The notes under the pieces are model-generated. The model made no database searches. It was not told the origin of the DNA and saw only the letters and a program-made list of their open reading frames with translations. Source: Neodiprion pinetum (lineage: Eukaryota > Arthropoda > Insecta > Hymenoptera > Diprionidae). Taken from it: a DNA stretch of 64,000 nt. Shown piece after piece: positions 43,501 through 58,500 of the stretch. Location: positions 42,070,701 to 42,134,700 of the forward strand of contig NC_060235.2 in assembly GCF_021155775.2 (NCBI RefSeq). The letters run 5' to 3'. The position numbers were made by a program, and so were the translations under genes. Position 1 is the first letter of the stretch. Every line of letters starts with the position of its first letter.

Positions 43501-46500
43501 GAGCTTGCGAAAAGAAATTACCCAGAAATCACGTGAACAGCGGGGACTGACAGATCGGCTCGCGAGATTGAAATTGTTACGAATTTATTGTGAATCTATG
43601 GAAAATTCGAACCGGATTTTCGTTGAGGGGACGCATCAGTGATACACCAAAAGCTCTTTCAATTGACTGCGTGACATTTTAACCATCAATTAAGGTTCAT
43701 GGATCAAGTACTTGTGTGCAGCCAGTTTGGATTGATTACACGCACAATCAGTCTATCTTTTACGAATATTGACTCTAAGTTCTAGTATGATACAAAACAA
43801 ACGTGGCTATTCAATTTTCAATCCGAACAATTTTTGACATCATGACTACCAAGATACCTGCGTTTTTGGAAAACACAATGAAGTTTTCACACGATTTAAA
43901 CTAATATCCAAGATCATGCCGAGTCCTGTCAATCCAAGCGACACGAATCTTTACTGATGATGTAAAAATTTCACGTCATCCAAAAACAAGTTTGAAGTTT
44001 CAGTCGCGCTTCGACTCAACTGGATCGACCGAATTCGCATTTTTCTTCGACGAATCGCACCGTGTTACTTGTTAGTAAATAGGGAAGCATGCATACCACA
44101 GCTGTCCTCGTCGGACAAGTCGTCGCAGTCGGGTTCGTTGTCGCATCTTTGCCATGCAGGAATGCACTGTTTGCCAGTTCTGCAGGGCCAATTGTCGATC
44201 GGGCATTCGCCCTGGGCCGTCACGATCGACGGACTCCCAACGCCAATCGCGTTTCCAAAGCTTTTATCTAACTCCTCTCCGATCGTAAAATCATAGTCCA
44301 GATCGTCGAGACTGGGCCGTTCTTCTAAATATACGCGATGATGCAACGGTCGTAAGACAACATTTTTTAATACCATCGTTCAGCGGTTATTTACGCTGTT
44401 TCTTAATCTCCAACTTCTTGACTTTTCCGAAAGTCTCTCGCAAATATGAAGAAACACCAACCGCGCCTTTGATCGTTCGATCGATTCGCGTTTATCGCTG
44501 CTATTTTCTCCCCACCACCGCGGGTTCTTGTATGACACATTAAAAAAAATCTATTCGCTATTCTCGACGGTGTTTAATTACATGCGTATTAATCCTAAAA
44601 ACCATAACAGCATGCAACCCGGACAGCGTGTGGATAAGAACGTTTTGGATATGGATAATACAGCTGTTGAATCACTCGACCAGGTTATAACCTCGCAATA
44701 TTGAATTTGATCGAAACTTTTTCAGGAATTTACAAGAAAAAAAGCGAAACTGCAAACATGTTTGAATATTCATAACTCGACAACCATTTGATAAAGGTTT
44801 AAAAAAATCTATGAAATTTACAGACCCACACGATCATCTGAAATAGTTTCAAAAAAATTCAAAACAGTAAGGTTAAACCTGGTGTTTGGAGTTTGCAGGG
44901 AATGCTGTGTACACCATTTTCCATGCTTTTGTCTAAGACAAAATCGATGAAATTATCGTGAAACTCGATGTGGTGGAATAATTGTGCAAACCAATGAGCG
45001 TATATCGTGCGTATTCGTGTAAAATGTTTACGAGTGTAAATGTGTCTTATTTGTTTCACGTTTCTCGATACCGTTAGCATCGCATTTAGCAGCCCTTGGG
45101 ATCCCTGCTGTAATATCAGAGAATGAAAACACCCGTGTGAATACTTACGGCAGGTGAGTTCGTCGGATCTGTCTCGACAGTCCGGTGTTCCGTCGCACAG
45201 CAGCTCCTTCCCGATGCACTGTCCGTTTCTGCATTTGTATTCGCCGTCAGAACAAGCTGAAAGAAATAGAAATAAGCAGCGTTACATACACGGAAGACGG
45301 ATCTTGTTGACTAATAAATTCCAATTATTTATACAATGAACGAAAGTGCCTTTGTATCGTCGACGAAGCGCCGATAGATAACAAAATGCGTATCACGGTC
45401 GAGATTCTCACACTAATTGACGAAAGCTGGATGAAAAATCGAAGGGGGCCAACGCTGAGTGGGTCACGCGTTAAAGGACCCTCCTCTTCGGGCCATTGAA
45501 AGCTCCCGAGACTGACAACGAGCGGGTATTTAATACTCCTAAAGCTCTCCCTCCCAAAGTTTGAGCGTTGTGTTTCAAAGGAGAGAGAAAAAGCGGCGGG
45601 TACAGTGAGGCCAAGTGCCCTTCAAGGATGGCATCTCGACTCAAGGGAAGGCCGAGGATCGACCTCACACGATCAGCTTTCGCCGGCATTTGTGATTAAA
45701 TTAGGGTTATGGCGAGGCGACGGTCCGCAGGGGGATCAGTTGCACGTTCTCCAGAAATTTAATCTACAAACGAGGTCAATCGTTCCCGAAATATCGGTAA
45801 AGAAGCGGGGAGGGAAAAAAGCACGGAGCTTTTCTCCTCCCATCGTTTTGAGCTGCTTTGGATAGGGAGAAAATCTTCGCGTAGTTCACGCTCTGCGTAC
45901 ATATCCGGCGTTTATAAATGTACGCGTTTCAAACCGTGTCGCAGGGGGCAAAAAAGAAGGTTATAAAAGCGCAAAAAGCTCCGGTAGCGCGCGAAGCGTT
46001 GCAGAGCTTAATATCAGCTCGCGACGAGCCAGCAGCAACCACTCGGCGAATGAAAACATTAACCTCTCGTTTCTTGCTCGTTTACGGGAACCGCAATGCC
46101 GTGCACTCTAATCTGTGTAACGGAGGACGCTGTATCCTGCAACTATCAAACTTTCGTTATCCGTATTCGAAGTTGAATTTGCATTGTTCAGAGGCTAAGG
46201 ATTCGGCCTCCTGTCGTTCGTAATTCATCGAGGAATTAAGTGATCAGCCATTCGTTAACAGATTCTACCAATGGATTATGAAAACAACCCAAGACGATGC
46301 GGATAATTCGAGCTGGCGCTCAAGAAAAATACCCATAAATCGTTTGGACAAACAGGAAACTCCGGACGATCCCGCCGGGGATTTCGGCTCGGGATTAAGT
46401 TGTATTTATACAGGTATACGAGGGCCCGGGCACTTGTAAAAGCAGCAGCGTATCCCACGAGGTGTAAGTTTCTTCGGGGGATTTGGCCCGGTCTGGTAAA

Positions 46501-49500
46501 CGAGACGGAGATTGAGTTAATTAGAGCGATATGTCTAACCGTTGCATGCTTTCCACGGGTTTCGGAAACCATAGACCTGTTGATACGCGTGATCTTCCAG
46601 TTCATTGCCGACCTGAAACGTCGGTGAATCGATACAAAGCTCTGCTCGAACACGCGAACAACTACGAACATCAATTATACCTCGATCTGAACTGTGATTC
46701 GTTCATTTATTTGCCAACTGGATGTTTCGTTTCGTTGGTAAAAAGTCACCGCGTGATAGAAAAAGATCACTACTGGACCAATGGTATACATTCATACGCA
46801 CGAGCAACGTTGATCAGTTTTTTAACCCTTTACCTCCTTAAAAATTTCCACGTCATAACCTTGTCACAGCTTATTTACAACTTCGAATAATATCTGTTAC
46901 TTCGTATAACCCCAAAAGTCCCCCCGAGTAACAAGTTTCGCCCTGAATCATTAAATTTTGATAGTTGGGATTTAGACATTATCAAATTCTGACATCAGAT
47001 TCGTGATCGGCGACTCCAAAAAACCATCGGATAACAAAATTCGCGCGAAAAAATATTGAGTCGTGAAACGTGCGACTAATTGGGTCAACCTTTGGATATG
47101 GATGACGTTTTTACGTGTTGTTTTTTTTTTTTCTTTCCATCGAAAATTTCGTCTACCATAACGTATCTCAGATGCATCGGATTTCCAGCCGGATTCTAAT
47201 TCTGTTTGGTTTTCGTCGAGTGGCTGTCGGGCTGATATTCAAATTACGTTCAAGTACGTTCGAAATGTGCGTCGGCGTCTCTCGAGGTGGTCAAGGAGCA
47301 ACTGGAGCCGCATCTGAGAGGTCTACTCGATAGTTAACCAGCCATGCGTCGGACGTTTACAAGTAGGAGGGACGCTGTGCAGGCAGCTCTTTCAGCAACC
47401 CTTCGGCTCCTCGGTTTCATCCCTCTTAACCGGGGCTCAAGTCTTCCCTACCCCTTCTCTCCCTCTCTTTCTTTCTTATTTCGGCTCACATGTCGGAGGC
47501 GAAGTCCTTCCTCTGTACACGCCTCGTTAGCAAGCTCTTATGGTTCTGGAAAGAGGCGAACGGCGAAACGAGCCGCGGAGAGTCTGCGCAAAAAGGGGAT
47601 AATTCAGGCCTGCGTCAGGATGGGGGTGCAATTTATAAACTTTCCCGAGTTTCCCGCCCCCTTCGGGATTATAAAGAATCGTAAAAGAATCCGCTCTGTA
47701 GGACCGTAAAAATGTTGGTGTTCGGTATAATAAACCAGATATTTCATCGCTGCGTGGAACGGTATTCTTATTTGCATGTTGTTCGTGGGGTGAGTTGTTT
47801 TTTGTGTGCGCGAGTGTGTTTCTTTTTTCTTTTTTTTAATTTTTCAACTTCGTTCTACTCCATCCAACGAATTTTCATTCGTGGTCCAAGCATGAGTTTT
47901 TTAAAATCCGCTTAACGCGTACATTCGACACATTTAAATCGATCTCATTGATTCCTGCGTGGCAATGACCAATAGACGATAAATAGAATCGAAAAACGTG
48001 ATCGCAATGTCGAATCGCCTGAAATATTATTACTGTACTGGGATATTATTTCCATTTGATCAATTTCATATTCAACATGTATACTAACAATTTAAGATAT
48101 TCAACTCGCGTGCCTTTACTTCAACTTTGCGCTATACCAGTCACTGCGCAATGGTTTAAGGGGATAAACATTGGAAAAGTTTCGATTTAAAATTCATTGT
48201 ACGAAATTTATAAGGCACCGGCATTTAAATTTGTGAACATAATATGCACGATCAGTGGCTTGAAGATGTAAGCCTTGTAGTTTTAATATTATTCAAGAAA
48301 CGTTTACCAGCAAATATTTTTAACCGCATAAGAATTTTTTCTATCAACAAGTGTTTAAACCTGTGAATTTTTGGATTCCTCTTCGTTTTCTTTGGAGACA
48401 ATAAAACCTGGAAACTTGCTGGAAACAATTCAAAATATCGAAATTTTGGATTCTGGGACAGCAGAGAAGAATTTTTAATTATTGTTGCGAAACGCGTCTT
48501 GCGATGGAAGTTTATAAAAAATTAGCCATTATTCCAAAGTTTTGCGTAAATTATTATTCTCCTCACTGCCACGAAGACAGCCGTCAAATTAAACGTGTAT
48601 TAATCGGAAGCAATGAGCTACCGTATTACGTGACGTACGTATCGGTACCGAATCATTTTCTTTTCTTCTTTTTTTTTCTCTACTTTTATGGCAAATTAGC
48701 GAAATAATCGCTCGTAGTCTGCCCGGGTTCGCGAGCCGAGTTCGGCGAGCAAATTACGAGCGCGCTGTTAAAATGAAAATTAAGATTACGACGTCTTGTT
48801 TGCCGGCAAACGGGGCGCATATTTCGCCTCGGTATTACGGAGACACGTCTGCAAGCTCGAAAATCAGTAATCGCTCGCGTGGTGGTGATTTTTTACAGCC
48901 GCTAGTATAAGGGATGAATTGACCGGACCGTCTGAATAAAAAGTTAGAACATTAGAAGAAATCGTTTCGAAAAACGCCAATTTTAATCGACCCGATGATG
49001 TTGAACAATGACGAATTATCGACTTTTTTACTCTGTTATAGAAACGAGTCTGAGAAAGTCCGAATAACAGAAGCCAAGATATCAACAATTTGAGACAAGG
49101 TTTTATAATTAATACTTTCGAAATAATTAAACTGTATGGTTTTTGAACCGATCCACTAGAAATTCACAGAACTGAAAATGTTCGATCTTTCGGAATTTCG
49201 ATGTTTCTGGTTTTTAAATTTTGTCATTTTGTCCTTTCGGAACTTTGAGCGTCGAGTTTCGGACCATTCGAAGCTTCGATGTTTCGTCAAAGTTTGATTT
49301 TTTTACTCCAAGTTTCGCCATGAAAAAGCTCGCAATTTGAGGCTTTCGGAACTCCTGAAATTTGGAATTTGAACCTCGTCCCATCTCAAACAACACGTCT
49401 GTAGTTCTTACAACCGATTCTCCCTCTCCCTCTCTCCATAAACTTTTGACTCAGACGGTCCGACCGATTGATCCTAAAAGCGCGCGAATATATGCCTGAC

Positions 49501-52500
49501 GACGAATTGGCCGATCGTTAGGCTGACACGGACACGCAACAGAGCCCCGGTAAATTTATAGCTCGTGCGTAGAAGCGCAAGAAGTAAGCCCCTAGGGCTA
49601 AACCAGGGGGGAAATAAATAAAGGTAGAAAAATAAATTGATACACTTCCGCGCCTCGTGACGCTAAGTCGGTCGTATTAGCATGACAAGCCACCGCTCGG
49701 CGTCAAATTGCTGGACCTAAAAGCTGTGGCTGAGCCGGAGGCGACGGGAGCTTCTGCTAAATCGTCCATGCGCTGCTAATGGACTGCGGTGCGGGAAAAA
49801 TCTTGTCGTTTTCCAGCTTCTGCCGGTTTTTACCGCCCCGCGGACGTTGTACGTTATACGCGTGCACTTTACCCTCCGCGATTTAATCCCGCAACCTTTC
49901 CCGGCGCGGAATTATTATCCTTTCGTAAAACTGCGATCAAATGCTGGAAGAAGCTCCACTGACACCTGCGGCCGGCTTCTTTACTGCCCAATATACTTTT
50001 CTCCCACCTCGTTAATTAACGACTTTGAAGGATTACTTCATTTTCACTTTCGCCTCGGTCTTTTTTTCTTTCGTCTTCTCACGCCTATTTCTCACTTCTG
50101 AAATTATATTTTCTCACCTTTGTCATTTTTACACACACACATATATATATATATATAATGTATAGCTTATGTCAATAGATTCTCGGTACCGGAACTTTGG
50201 TTTGTTTAAAGTTATTGTCACATAGACGCCGGCTGTAATATCGTTATGTGAATTAACATCGATTTTACAAACGTATTTATATAAAAAAAAAAAAAATTAA
50301 AATCCGAACTTCCACCCTCCGGTCATATAATCGCTATTGCTGGTCGATATTGAAGGGAGCTTTCGGCGTTTTACTCTAAACACCGCTGCCGCATCCGCAT
50401 CGAGAATAATCTGATTTCATAAAAATTACGAGGTACTGTGTTTGAAATAAACTCAAAATTTTACCAATTTTTCGTAGAAGATATTCAAAGGCAATGATTT
50501 GTCGCATAGTCAGATTGACTTTGTGCAACCATACCTCGTTTCTTATTCTTTGAAATCATTTCAAGCAAACGTTCAATCGGGTTTGAAAATCGACAGAACT
50601 CAGTAGAAGACAAATAAAAAAAAAAAAAACAAAAAACCACTCGCTGTTTCATTTCCGTTCAAATAATCCCCACCTCACCCAAAAAAAAATCCACTCAGGC
50701 ACTCCAAAAAAAAATGAATCAGCTAAATTCATCCGTATAAGGCCGCAGGCATTAGAACAGTAAATAATGTTCTGACAGTGATTGACAATCTATAACAAGA
50801 AAAAAGAAGTGATTCCGAATAACATGTTTCGCCCCTAAAATGTTTACCGATCAAGGTTTTGGAGAAAAAAAATCATACCTATACCTATACCGTCAAAGAA
50901 ATTGTTACCAGTCCTGTTGTAAAGCAGTACAAAATTTGATAAAATCACGTTACATATCATACCGTAGGAAATTATACTATATTCATATAAACTGTGTAAA
51001 ACTATTGGAATAAAAAAAAAGGTGTGACAAAAAAGAAAAACACCATTCTAAAACCAATCGTATTAGAAGGACGACTAGGCTGTACAATTAATATGTCGAG
51101 AATAGTCGTGTTAATTCATCTATTGCCTTACCTATTTTGCATATATGACATATCACGGTCCAACGCGCCTCCGCTCGTTAATGTTGCACGAAAAAAAAAA
51201 AAAAATTATTAAATAAAAAAGGAAAGGAAAAGAAAAACAAGGATTCATTTGCAGTTGACAAGAGCTGTACTCGCGGCGAAGGTGGTGGCTGTTATAATTC
51301 GGCCATTAGAAACTAGAAATTATCCTAAACAGCCTACCGCAGGATTCTTACCGAAGACAAAGCGGTAACCTTGGGTCCTGTCGGCAAAATAGTATCGGTC
51401 GCAAAGTGATACAAAGTAAGACTATCTGGTAGTTTTCCTTGACATCACAGATGCAAATTTTCCACGTACTTGTTGCCCGATGATTGATATATATATAACA
51501 TAATATATATGTATATTGTGTAATTAACGTCACCGGTAGAGTAATTAGGTATTATCAAGTCACGATTCCGTGTTTCTTTTTTCTTTCTTTTTTTTTCAAA
51601 TATTTTATCTATTTTTTTTTATCCCGAATGGGAAAATCCTTCACTCCCGTCATGAATGAAAACGCCCGGCACGAGGTGAGAAAAGCTTCGGCAAAAGTTC
51701 AACAAATTCATTTAAATATAAAGTGAGCGTAGAGACTTTTTTTCTTCGACGCTCCCCTGTTACATTTTATTTTTTTTTTTTTTATATCATCGTTGTTAAC
51801 GTGTTTCTTTTTTGTTCTTGTTTTGTTTTCGGCCTGTTTTTTTCTTTCAGTCTTTCAATTTTCACCCTCCCCTGTTCAGCTCGTGTAACTGACGCGGGAT
51901 TTCCTCGTTCCCTCGTTCCCCCTTTTCCAACTTAACGCGACCTCATGCACTCAAGTCTCCGACTAAAATATGGATATCTATGTACCTAACTATGTACATA
52001 AAATTTGAATATTTTTTTGCTAAATCGGCGAAGAATCGTGTATTTATGTGCATGTATAATATATAGGTATGTAAGAACCTAGTCTAAAATGTTCAATAAA
52101 AACGATTACTCGGATTGTGTTCCTTAAGAAATCGGGAGAAACTTTACGGTTCTGTTCGGTACAAAATGAGTAGAATCTTTCTGCCAGGTCAAAATTTTAT
52201 GAAATAAAAAACGTGATGAAAAAAAAGTAAAAAAATTAGAGCTCAATTTGGATTTAGACTCGAATAATTCGGCGGTTCTTAAACTTTGCCCGCAGTACGA
52301 AGATTTTTTCAACCAATAGTAAATGTCACCAGATTGTAGTCTCAACGACACCTTTCCAAATTTTGCTTAGAATATTTTTTGACACGATTGTACGTCCCAT
52401 ACATTCCTAGATGTATAAATAAAACTTTCCACCTATCGACGGTCAAATGATGCGGAGGATAATTAAGGAGCAATAAAAGCAATCGTAATAATCGTCCCGA

Positions 52501-55500
52501 AACGTAAGCCTACAATTATAAATACAACAATAAGTGGCCCCAATCGATTTAACCCAGAGTCTAACCCTCGCGGGGGCAAATTGTTGTCAAGCGTTATCTC
52601 GTGCGACATTGTATAAGAATATATGTAGGTACGTCTAGGCGGTGGGCCACCGTAAATCAACAGTTTAGTGTAGCTCCTCTTTTCGTGCCGGATTCGTGGG
52701 TATCGGATAGACCGTTTCTCATTGTCAACGTGATACAATAATTGAACTTGGTATCAGGTAGCTTCTGAACCGCGATGAAAATAATCTGCAGCCCGTCTCC
52801 GTGACCCTCGCGTGTCGATCGACCTGATATAAGTTCCTCAGCCTTCCTTATTCCCTCCTTAAACCAGCACCGGCTGGTGGATACACACGATGTGTATGGA
52901 AAAGAATTTGAAAAAAGAAAGATTCTTGATACGACCAATCTTCCTGCTACTTAGCAGGTTGAACGTCCCACTGCGCATGCTCGAGCTTTTTCGTCCCAGG
53001 CTAGCCACCTCAAACTTCGTCGATGCGAATTTTTTCAGGTTAAGCAGATCTCAAATCGATGATAAATTGTCGTGATTCGAGAACGAATGGAAAACTCTTA
53101 TCGTTAACGAACAGATGACTGCCGTGATTCATCGTAACTTAACGCGGAAGAATCTGACATCTGATGCCCCGTTTCATATGAATTGGCTGCCCTGCTTTGC
53201 AGTCGACCAATAGTGTTAAATTGCTTTGCGCATGCGCAGAACGTCGCACAGCCTGCTATAAGTTTCACCGTTTCCTCTCGGTACGTTAAAATCGTTTATA
53301 TTCCATCGCAGGGGTTCAACCGTCCTGAACTTTGTAATAATCGTCGAGTGCAAAGATGAATGAATAACGTTCATTGCGAGGTTATTGTATTCTCGTCGAT
53401 TGCATAAAGTAGGAACACTGGGCGCCGCGTAGGATGTTAAACGTGTGTTGAACGTCAAGTGTAATAAAAATGACGCAAGCCCGCGGTCTGCCAGTTGTAA
53501 AATCCCATGTGACAAGGACAAACGTGAAACGGTCATGTCGTATAGTGAGATCATTCCCACATAGGCGAGATTTTATTACACCTATGTATGTAATCATCTA
53601 GAGTTCGCATTTGTTTATCCCTTTTATTTTTCTCGATGCGTGAGCAGCATATATTATAACGCTTCTAAAAGGCGTTTCGTTTTCGTTACAGAGCCATCAC
53701 ACTAATTCGATGATTAACCTTGTAGTTTGAAACTCGTACAGAGGAGGACGCGTTTTCAAACCGTCGTGAAGCGATCGCCTGTTTCGTCTCTTTATTTGCT
53801 TCTTTCTTCTGCTTCTGTTTTTTTTTTTTTTTTTTTGTACATACCAGTTTCAATTGAGGAGAATTAATATTGCAAGACGGAGGGAATTACAATATGCGCA
53901 AGCCTGATCTGCATGAGGTACCGAAGTGAGACAACAGCCGCTATTTCGGGTTAAAAAAAAAACAAATTCATATTCGTCTCGTACAAATTAAACACCGAGC
54001 TCTTTGAATTTCATCTCACCGAGTAGCTAATGTTTCTAATGAATAACAACTCCGCCTTGCGATGACAATAATGCTATCTTACGTAAAGCACTTCGCGTAT
54101 GCAGCAGTTCCTTCTTTCCACTTCTCAAGTGATCTCATTCAATTGTGTTATTTCTGTCAAGTAGAATAAAGCTTGCGCTATTTCATTAACTTCAGACATA
54201 CGTATACGCGATACGTATCGTATGCGATACGCGTTGTAGACAATTGCAAGAATATGTCACTGCACGTTCACGCGTGGGATGATTTAACGCCTGCGATTCC
54301 TGCACGCGATTTCACACGTCGATGTCCGCATGATGCGGCGGCGGCATCGTAATGGCAAAGTCTCGCTGATCGGTGACATTTGAATTGTCGCATGGAAAGG
54401 TCGCCTCGGAGGATGATGCGGACTGCAGACGACGATGCTCGCGATGTGGGTGCAGGTTTGTTTTAGCGTTTGTGGTAATGGTGCATCATGCGATGGTGCA
54501 GATGACGTTACATCGTTTCGACGAAGTGACGTTAACGGGTCGAAGGAATAAATGCGGGGGCGAAAACCGTTTTGCAGGCATGTAGAGTGGGTGGCAAGTC
54601 TCGTTTTTCTGCCTCTCCTCATATTTATATTTATTGGTCGCCAAGGTTCTTCTTTCGCAATAATACATTTATTTTTTTTTTTTTATTACTCCTGGCATTC
54701 CTCCGGTGACTTTTAACAACGATATCTCAAAATGTTTATTAATTGGCCGTATACGTATAACAGCGAGTATGATGTCACGTGTCGATATGCGAACAAATAT
54801 ATACAATATTTCTAGTCACACGATCGCTCATGTCCGAGATGTTTTTCTAACCAAGGTTTTCCCTCTCCCGCACTAGTGTTCGTACCGAATTTCAAACCGC
54901 AAGAATGAACGGGTTAAGCGATTGAAAAAAAATTTTTTTTTTCTTTGGACAATGTTTTTCCATCGACACGCAAACGGTTGCAGGATTGTCCGACGCGAGA
55001 TTGTCCCAATTGGTGCAATTGGTGCGCTTCGGTATAAAGCGGACACGCGTTTCGTGAAATACTTCACGCTGTACTGATTGTCGAGCTTAACAAGCGACCA
55101 TAAAAAAGCCATCAGGCCAATTACCCGGCATTTCGCGCTTGTGTTTACAATCGTTGAACTTGTTAAGCTGGCAAAATCTTGTTATTTATACGCGAACGTG
55201 ACTCGACATTGTCTATAACTCGACGGTCTTACGGCCGTTCTTCGGATTGGATCTTTGATCTTTATTTCCTCCACAATGGATAATTATACAATTAGCGATA
55301 CGAATTACAGCCTCCTTCAAACACCCGTCTAATCATGGAACACGTTTTTCCTTGCGGTCAACGGCAGCAGTGCACCGCAACCTTCGTTGGAAAGTTGAGA
55401 TATGCACACTTCTACATACGTACAACGGCGCATCCATGGAAAGTTGAAGAGGCTTACACACAAGGGTCAGAGATAAGGGAGCGAATCGGGTTGCGAGATA

Positions 55501-58500
55501 GGGGGATTTTTCACGAGCCGATTGCGGGGATCAAGTCCCGCGGTACAACATCCAACACCGATGCGATTTCGCTGTACGTACACGGAGGCGGTTTGATAAC
55601 GCGCAAAAGTCGAGGAAGGGTGTCTGATTCTTGGTTCGTCGAGTAGTCGACTCTGCACAATTAGCCGTGACGAAGGTTGAAACGAAAAAGTAGAAATTCC
55701 GATGCAGGAAAACGCGAACAAAGATTGCGGGCTGAATTCGAGATTGGAAAATTGGTAAATTGCCGGGCATGCAGCGAGCGGACGCAAGGACAACATCCTC
55801 TTCCTACTCCGAGTCCCGCATTCTTATACCATTGCACATATTCGTTCGGCTGACAGACTTGCGGCACGATTTCCAACCTTCGTTCAGGATGAGTGGCAGG
55901 CACGATGCCGCTCGAATAATCTCTCCGGCTTGAGAATTCACTCGGGTATTCCGTCACTCCTTTAACGGGGTATTAGCCGCGTCTACTTGGAGTGCATTCG
56001 TATTATAATCGTTACCACTGCTGCATATATTTACTAGCGGTGCAACTCCTAGACAGTAACTCGTTCCTGACATCCGCGATGAAATCGAATTGAACCTTCC
56101 ATTCTTTTGCACGTTTCCAAGCATAGTTCTACCGTGATTGCACACATTGCGCCTAAGAGTTATCCCCAAGTTTGCATTCCGTGACCGTAGTAGAGAGAAA
56201 AAAAAAAAAAACTGTTTATCGAAACAGATCAGTTTATGCAAGTGGTTTGAAGACATATGTATGATTTTCTTGATTGGAATCCAGACCAAAAGCACCTTCA
56301 CTACTAACGTTCAGGGATGAACAGTCATTGGGTTACAGAGTATCAAGGTTACGATAACTGACATGATCGGCCAACCATGACGCACTTTGTTACATCTGAG
56401 TTCAAGATTATGAGATTTTTTATTATTTTGTAACCATTTGGATTTCTTCACAAGTTTTAAGGAAAGAAACTCTATCGAGCAATGCTCGTATGAATAATAA
56501 AACGAGCGTTGAGCTCAGCGGGATTGTCAAATTCATTCGGCAATCAATCGAGCAGATATCAGTCTTGCATACGAAACTAGCCGATGTTTGAAGACAAATT
56601 TGCAGGCATTCGCGGTGCGCAAGCACAGAAGTGATGAGATCATCATTCGGAGATAAGTCTTCAGGTACAAGAGGATTGTTGTTAAATGCATGAGGAGTCG
56701 ATGCGTGCGATACGTCGTGATGAAGCTGCACTGTAGAATATTTCCTCGACCTGAGATTGCGTAACGAAGCTGCACAACTGCCGAAGGTGGGGCTCTAAGA
56801 GGTCCTAATTCGGCCCGAGTGCGACGCAATTCTTATCAATTCTCATATGTGTTCAGTCGGCGTTAAGTTCGCCCCTGGAATTTGCAGGTGCAACGCGTAT
56901 CCACACCCACACCGCTTTCGTAATTGCAGAAACATCTCGAGCGTGTCGCAAACACACACTCGAGCCACAGATAAAACGCACCAACTCAAGTCAGCCGTGA
57001 ACAGACTTCACGTCTTTGCCAAAGACAGGAATACATTCCGTCACATACCTGAAGCAAGCCTCGCCCAGCTGCGTGCAGCTAAAGCCTTCTAGGTTACTTC
57101 ACACGGCCAATGCGTGTGTGTAATAACAAAGTTGACAAATAATTTCATTTCTTCTTCTTTCAATGGTTACCAAACAATAAATCAGACAGCTCTTGACAGT
57201 AGAGTATTTTCAATGAAATTTCAAGTTTTTGTCGGTACAAGAGGTAAAACACTCGAATCCGATGAATTCATTCGTGTGAATTTGGATTGGAATTAACCGT
57301 TAAGGAATTTCTGATAAGTGAAAAGTTCCTTCTACCGTGAGAACGATAAGAGCGCGTGTCCATCTGTCGGCGGCAATGAGAAGCACAGCCTGAATGTGGC
57401 GGGAGTTTGAACGTTGGGACGGTGTAGAAAATTTCCGATTGAATTAACAAAGAGGCTTATTTTTCTCTACATGAAATGTACCTGATTTCGTTTCTCGGAA
57501 ATGTTCGCACACTGGATTCTGCGGAAAAACGGCTTAAGCAAATTAAATCTATTCGTTAATTACCGTGTAAACAAAAGCAAGAATGAAGCAAAGTGGGGAA
57601 CAACCGTCGAAAAGTAAACAGCAAGAGATGAGAAAAGAAGGAAAACGTGAGGCATGAAGATGGAGAAAAAAGAAACCGTGGCGGCAGATGGGCTCGTAGC
57701 CGCAGGGTGAAAGCTTTTCTCTCTCGAGCTTGAGAATTCTCCGCCAATTAATAACCGGGTCAGTCTTATAAGTCGGAATCCCACCCATGTAAGAATATAG
57801 CAAATACGTAAGGGAAGCTGCGATTTGTCGCCGGATATTGGAAGCAGTAAATTTGGAGATCGATGGTCCAGCTGCAGAGGATCGCGAGGATTTCGTTGCC
57901 GGAATCGTCTCATCGAACAACTCTTAGAAAGGGTGAAAATAGAGATTGGCTCACGCTATAGAAACCGGATTCATTTCACCCGCGAATTGGTTAATTGCGT
58001 TTTTGTGCTCGATATTAGGTGATAAAAAAATCTGTAAATTGAGATTCAGATTTTACGAAACTCGATAATGATTATGATCGACTTTTGATTTCTTGGCTAC
58101 ATCTGCTTTACAAAGGATCTCGTTAACGAATTCACGGTTTCGAGAGTCACGATGATGATAAATGTTGTTGTAATTTAAATACCCAATTGTAGACCACCAG
58201 GCTCGTTGTCAGTGAACGTGGCTCTCGACTGTTAAAAACGTAATTAGCTGCCAGCGTTTGACGCGGCGGCGCATCGCCAATTTAAAATCGCTTTGGAGAG
58301 ACGAACGATACGTGGGAGTTTCCGTGGATCAGGGGTTCAATGAAAGGCGCTAGCGAATCGGCAATCTTACGAATAAACACGCTTGCGGCGAATAAGGAAC
58401 GGCGATAAATTGGTTCAGCAGTGATTAACCGTTTTTAGCGCGGCATTTAGCGCGGCCGACAGAAGCTGAAGCTGCGTTACGCAATGCTGCTTGCTGATTA

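Noticed and set aside
48864..49088. Minus-strand frame starting LISWLLLFGLS, resembling an alternative signal peptide
   Set aside because: It begins with TTG, has no ATG in frame and no following donor of phase 1 that I could support.
49189..49340. Repeated TTCGGA/TTCGA words
   Set aside because: Spacing is irregular and the words are short; I could not define a repeat unit.
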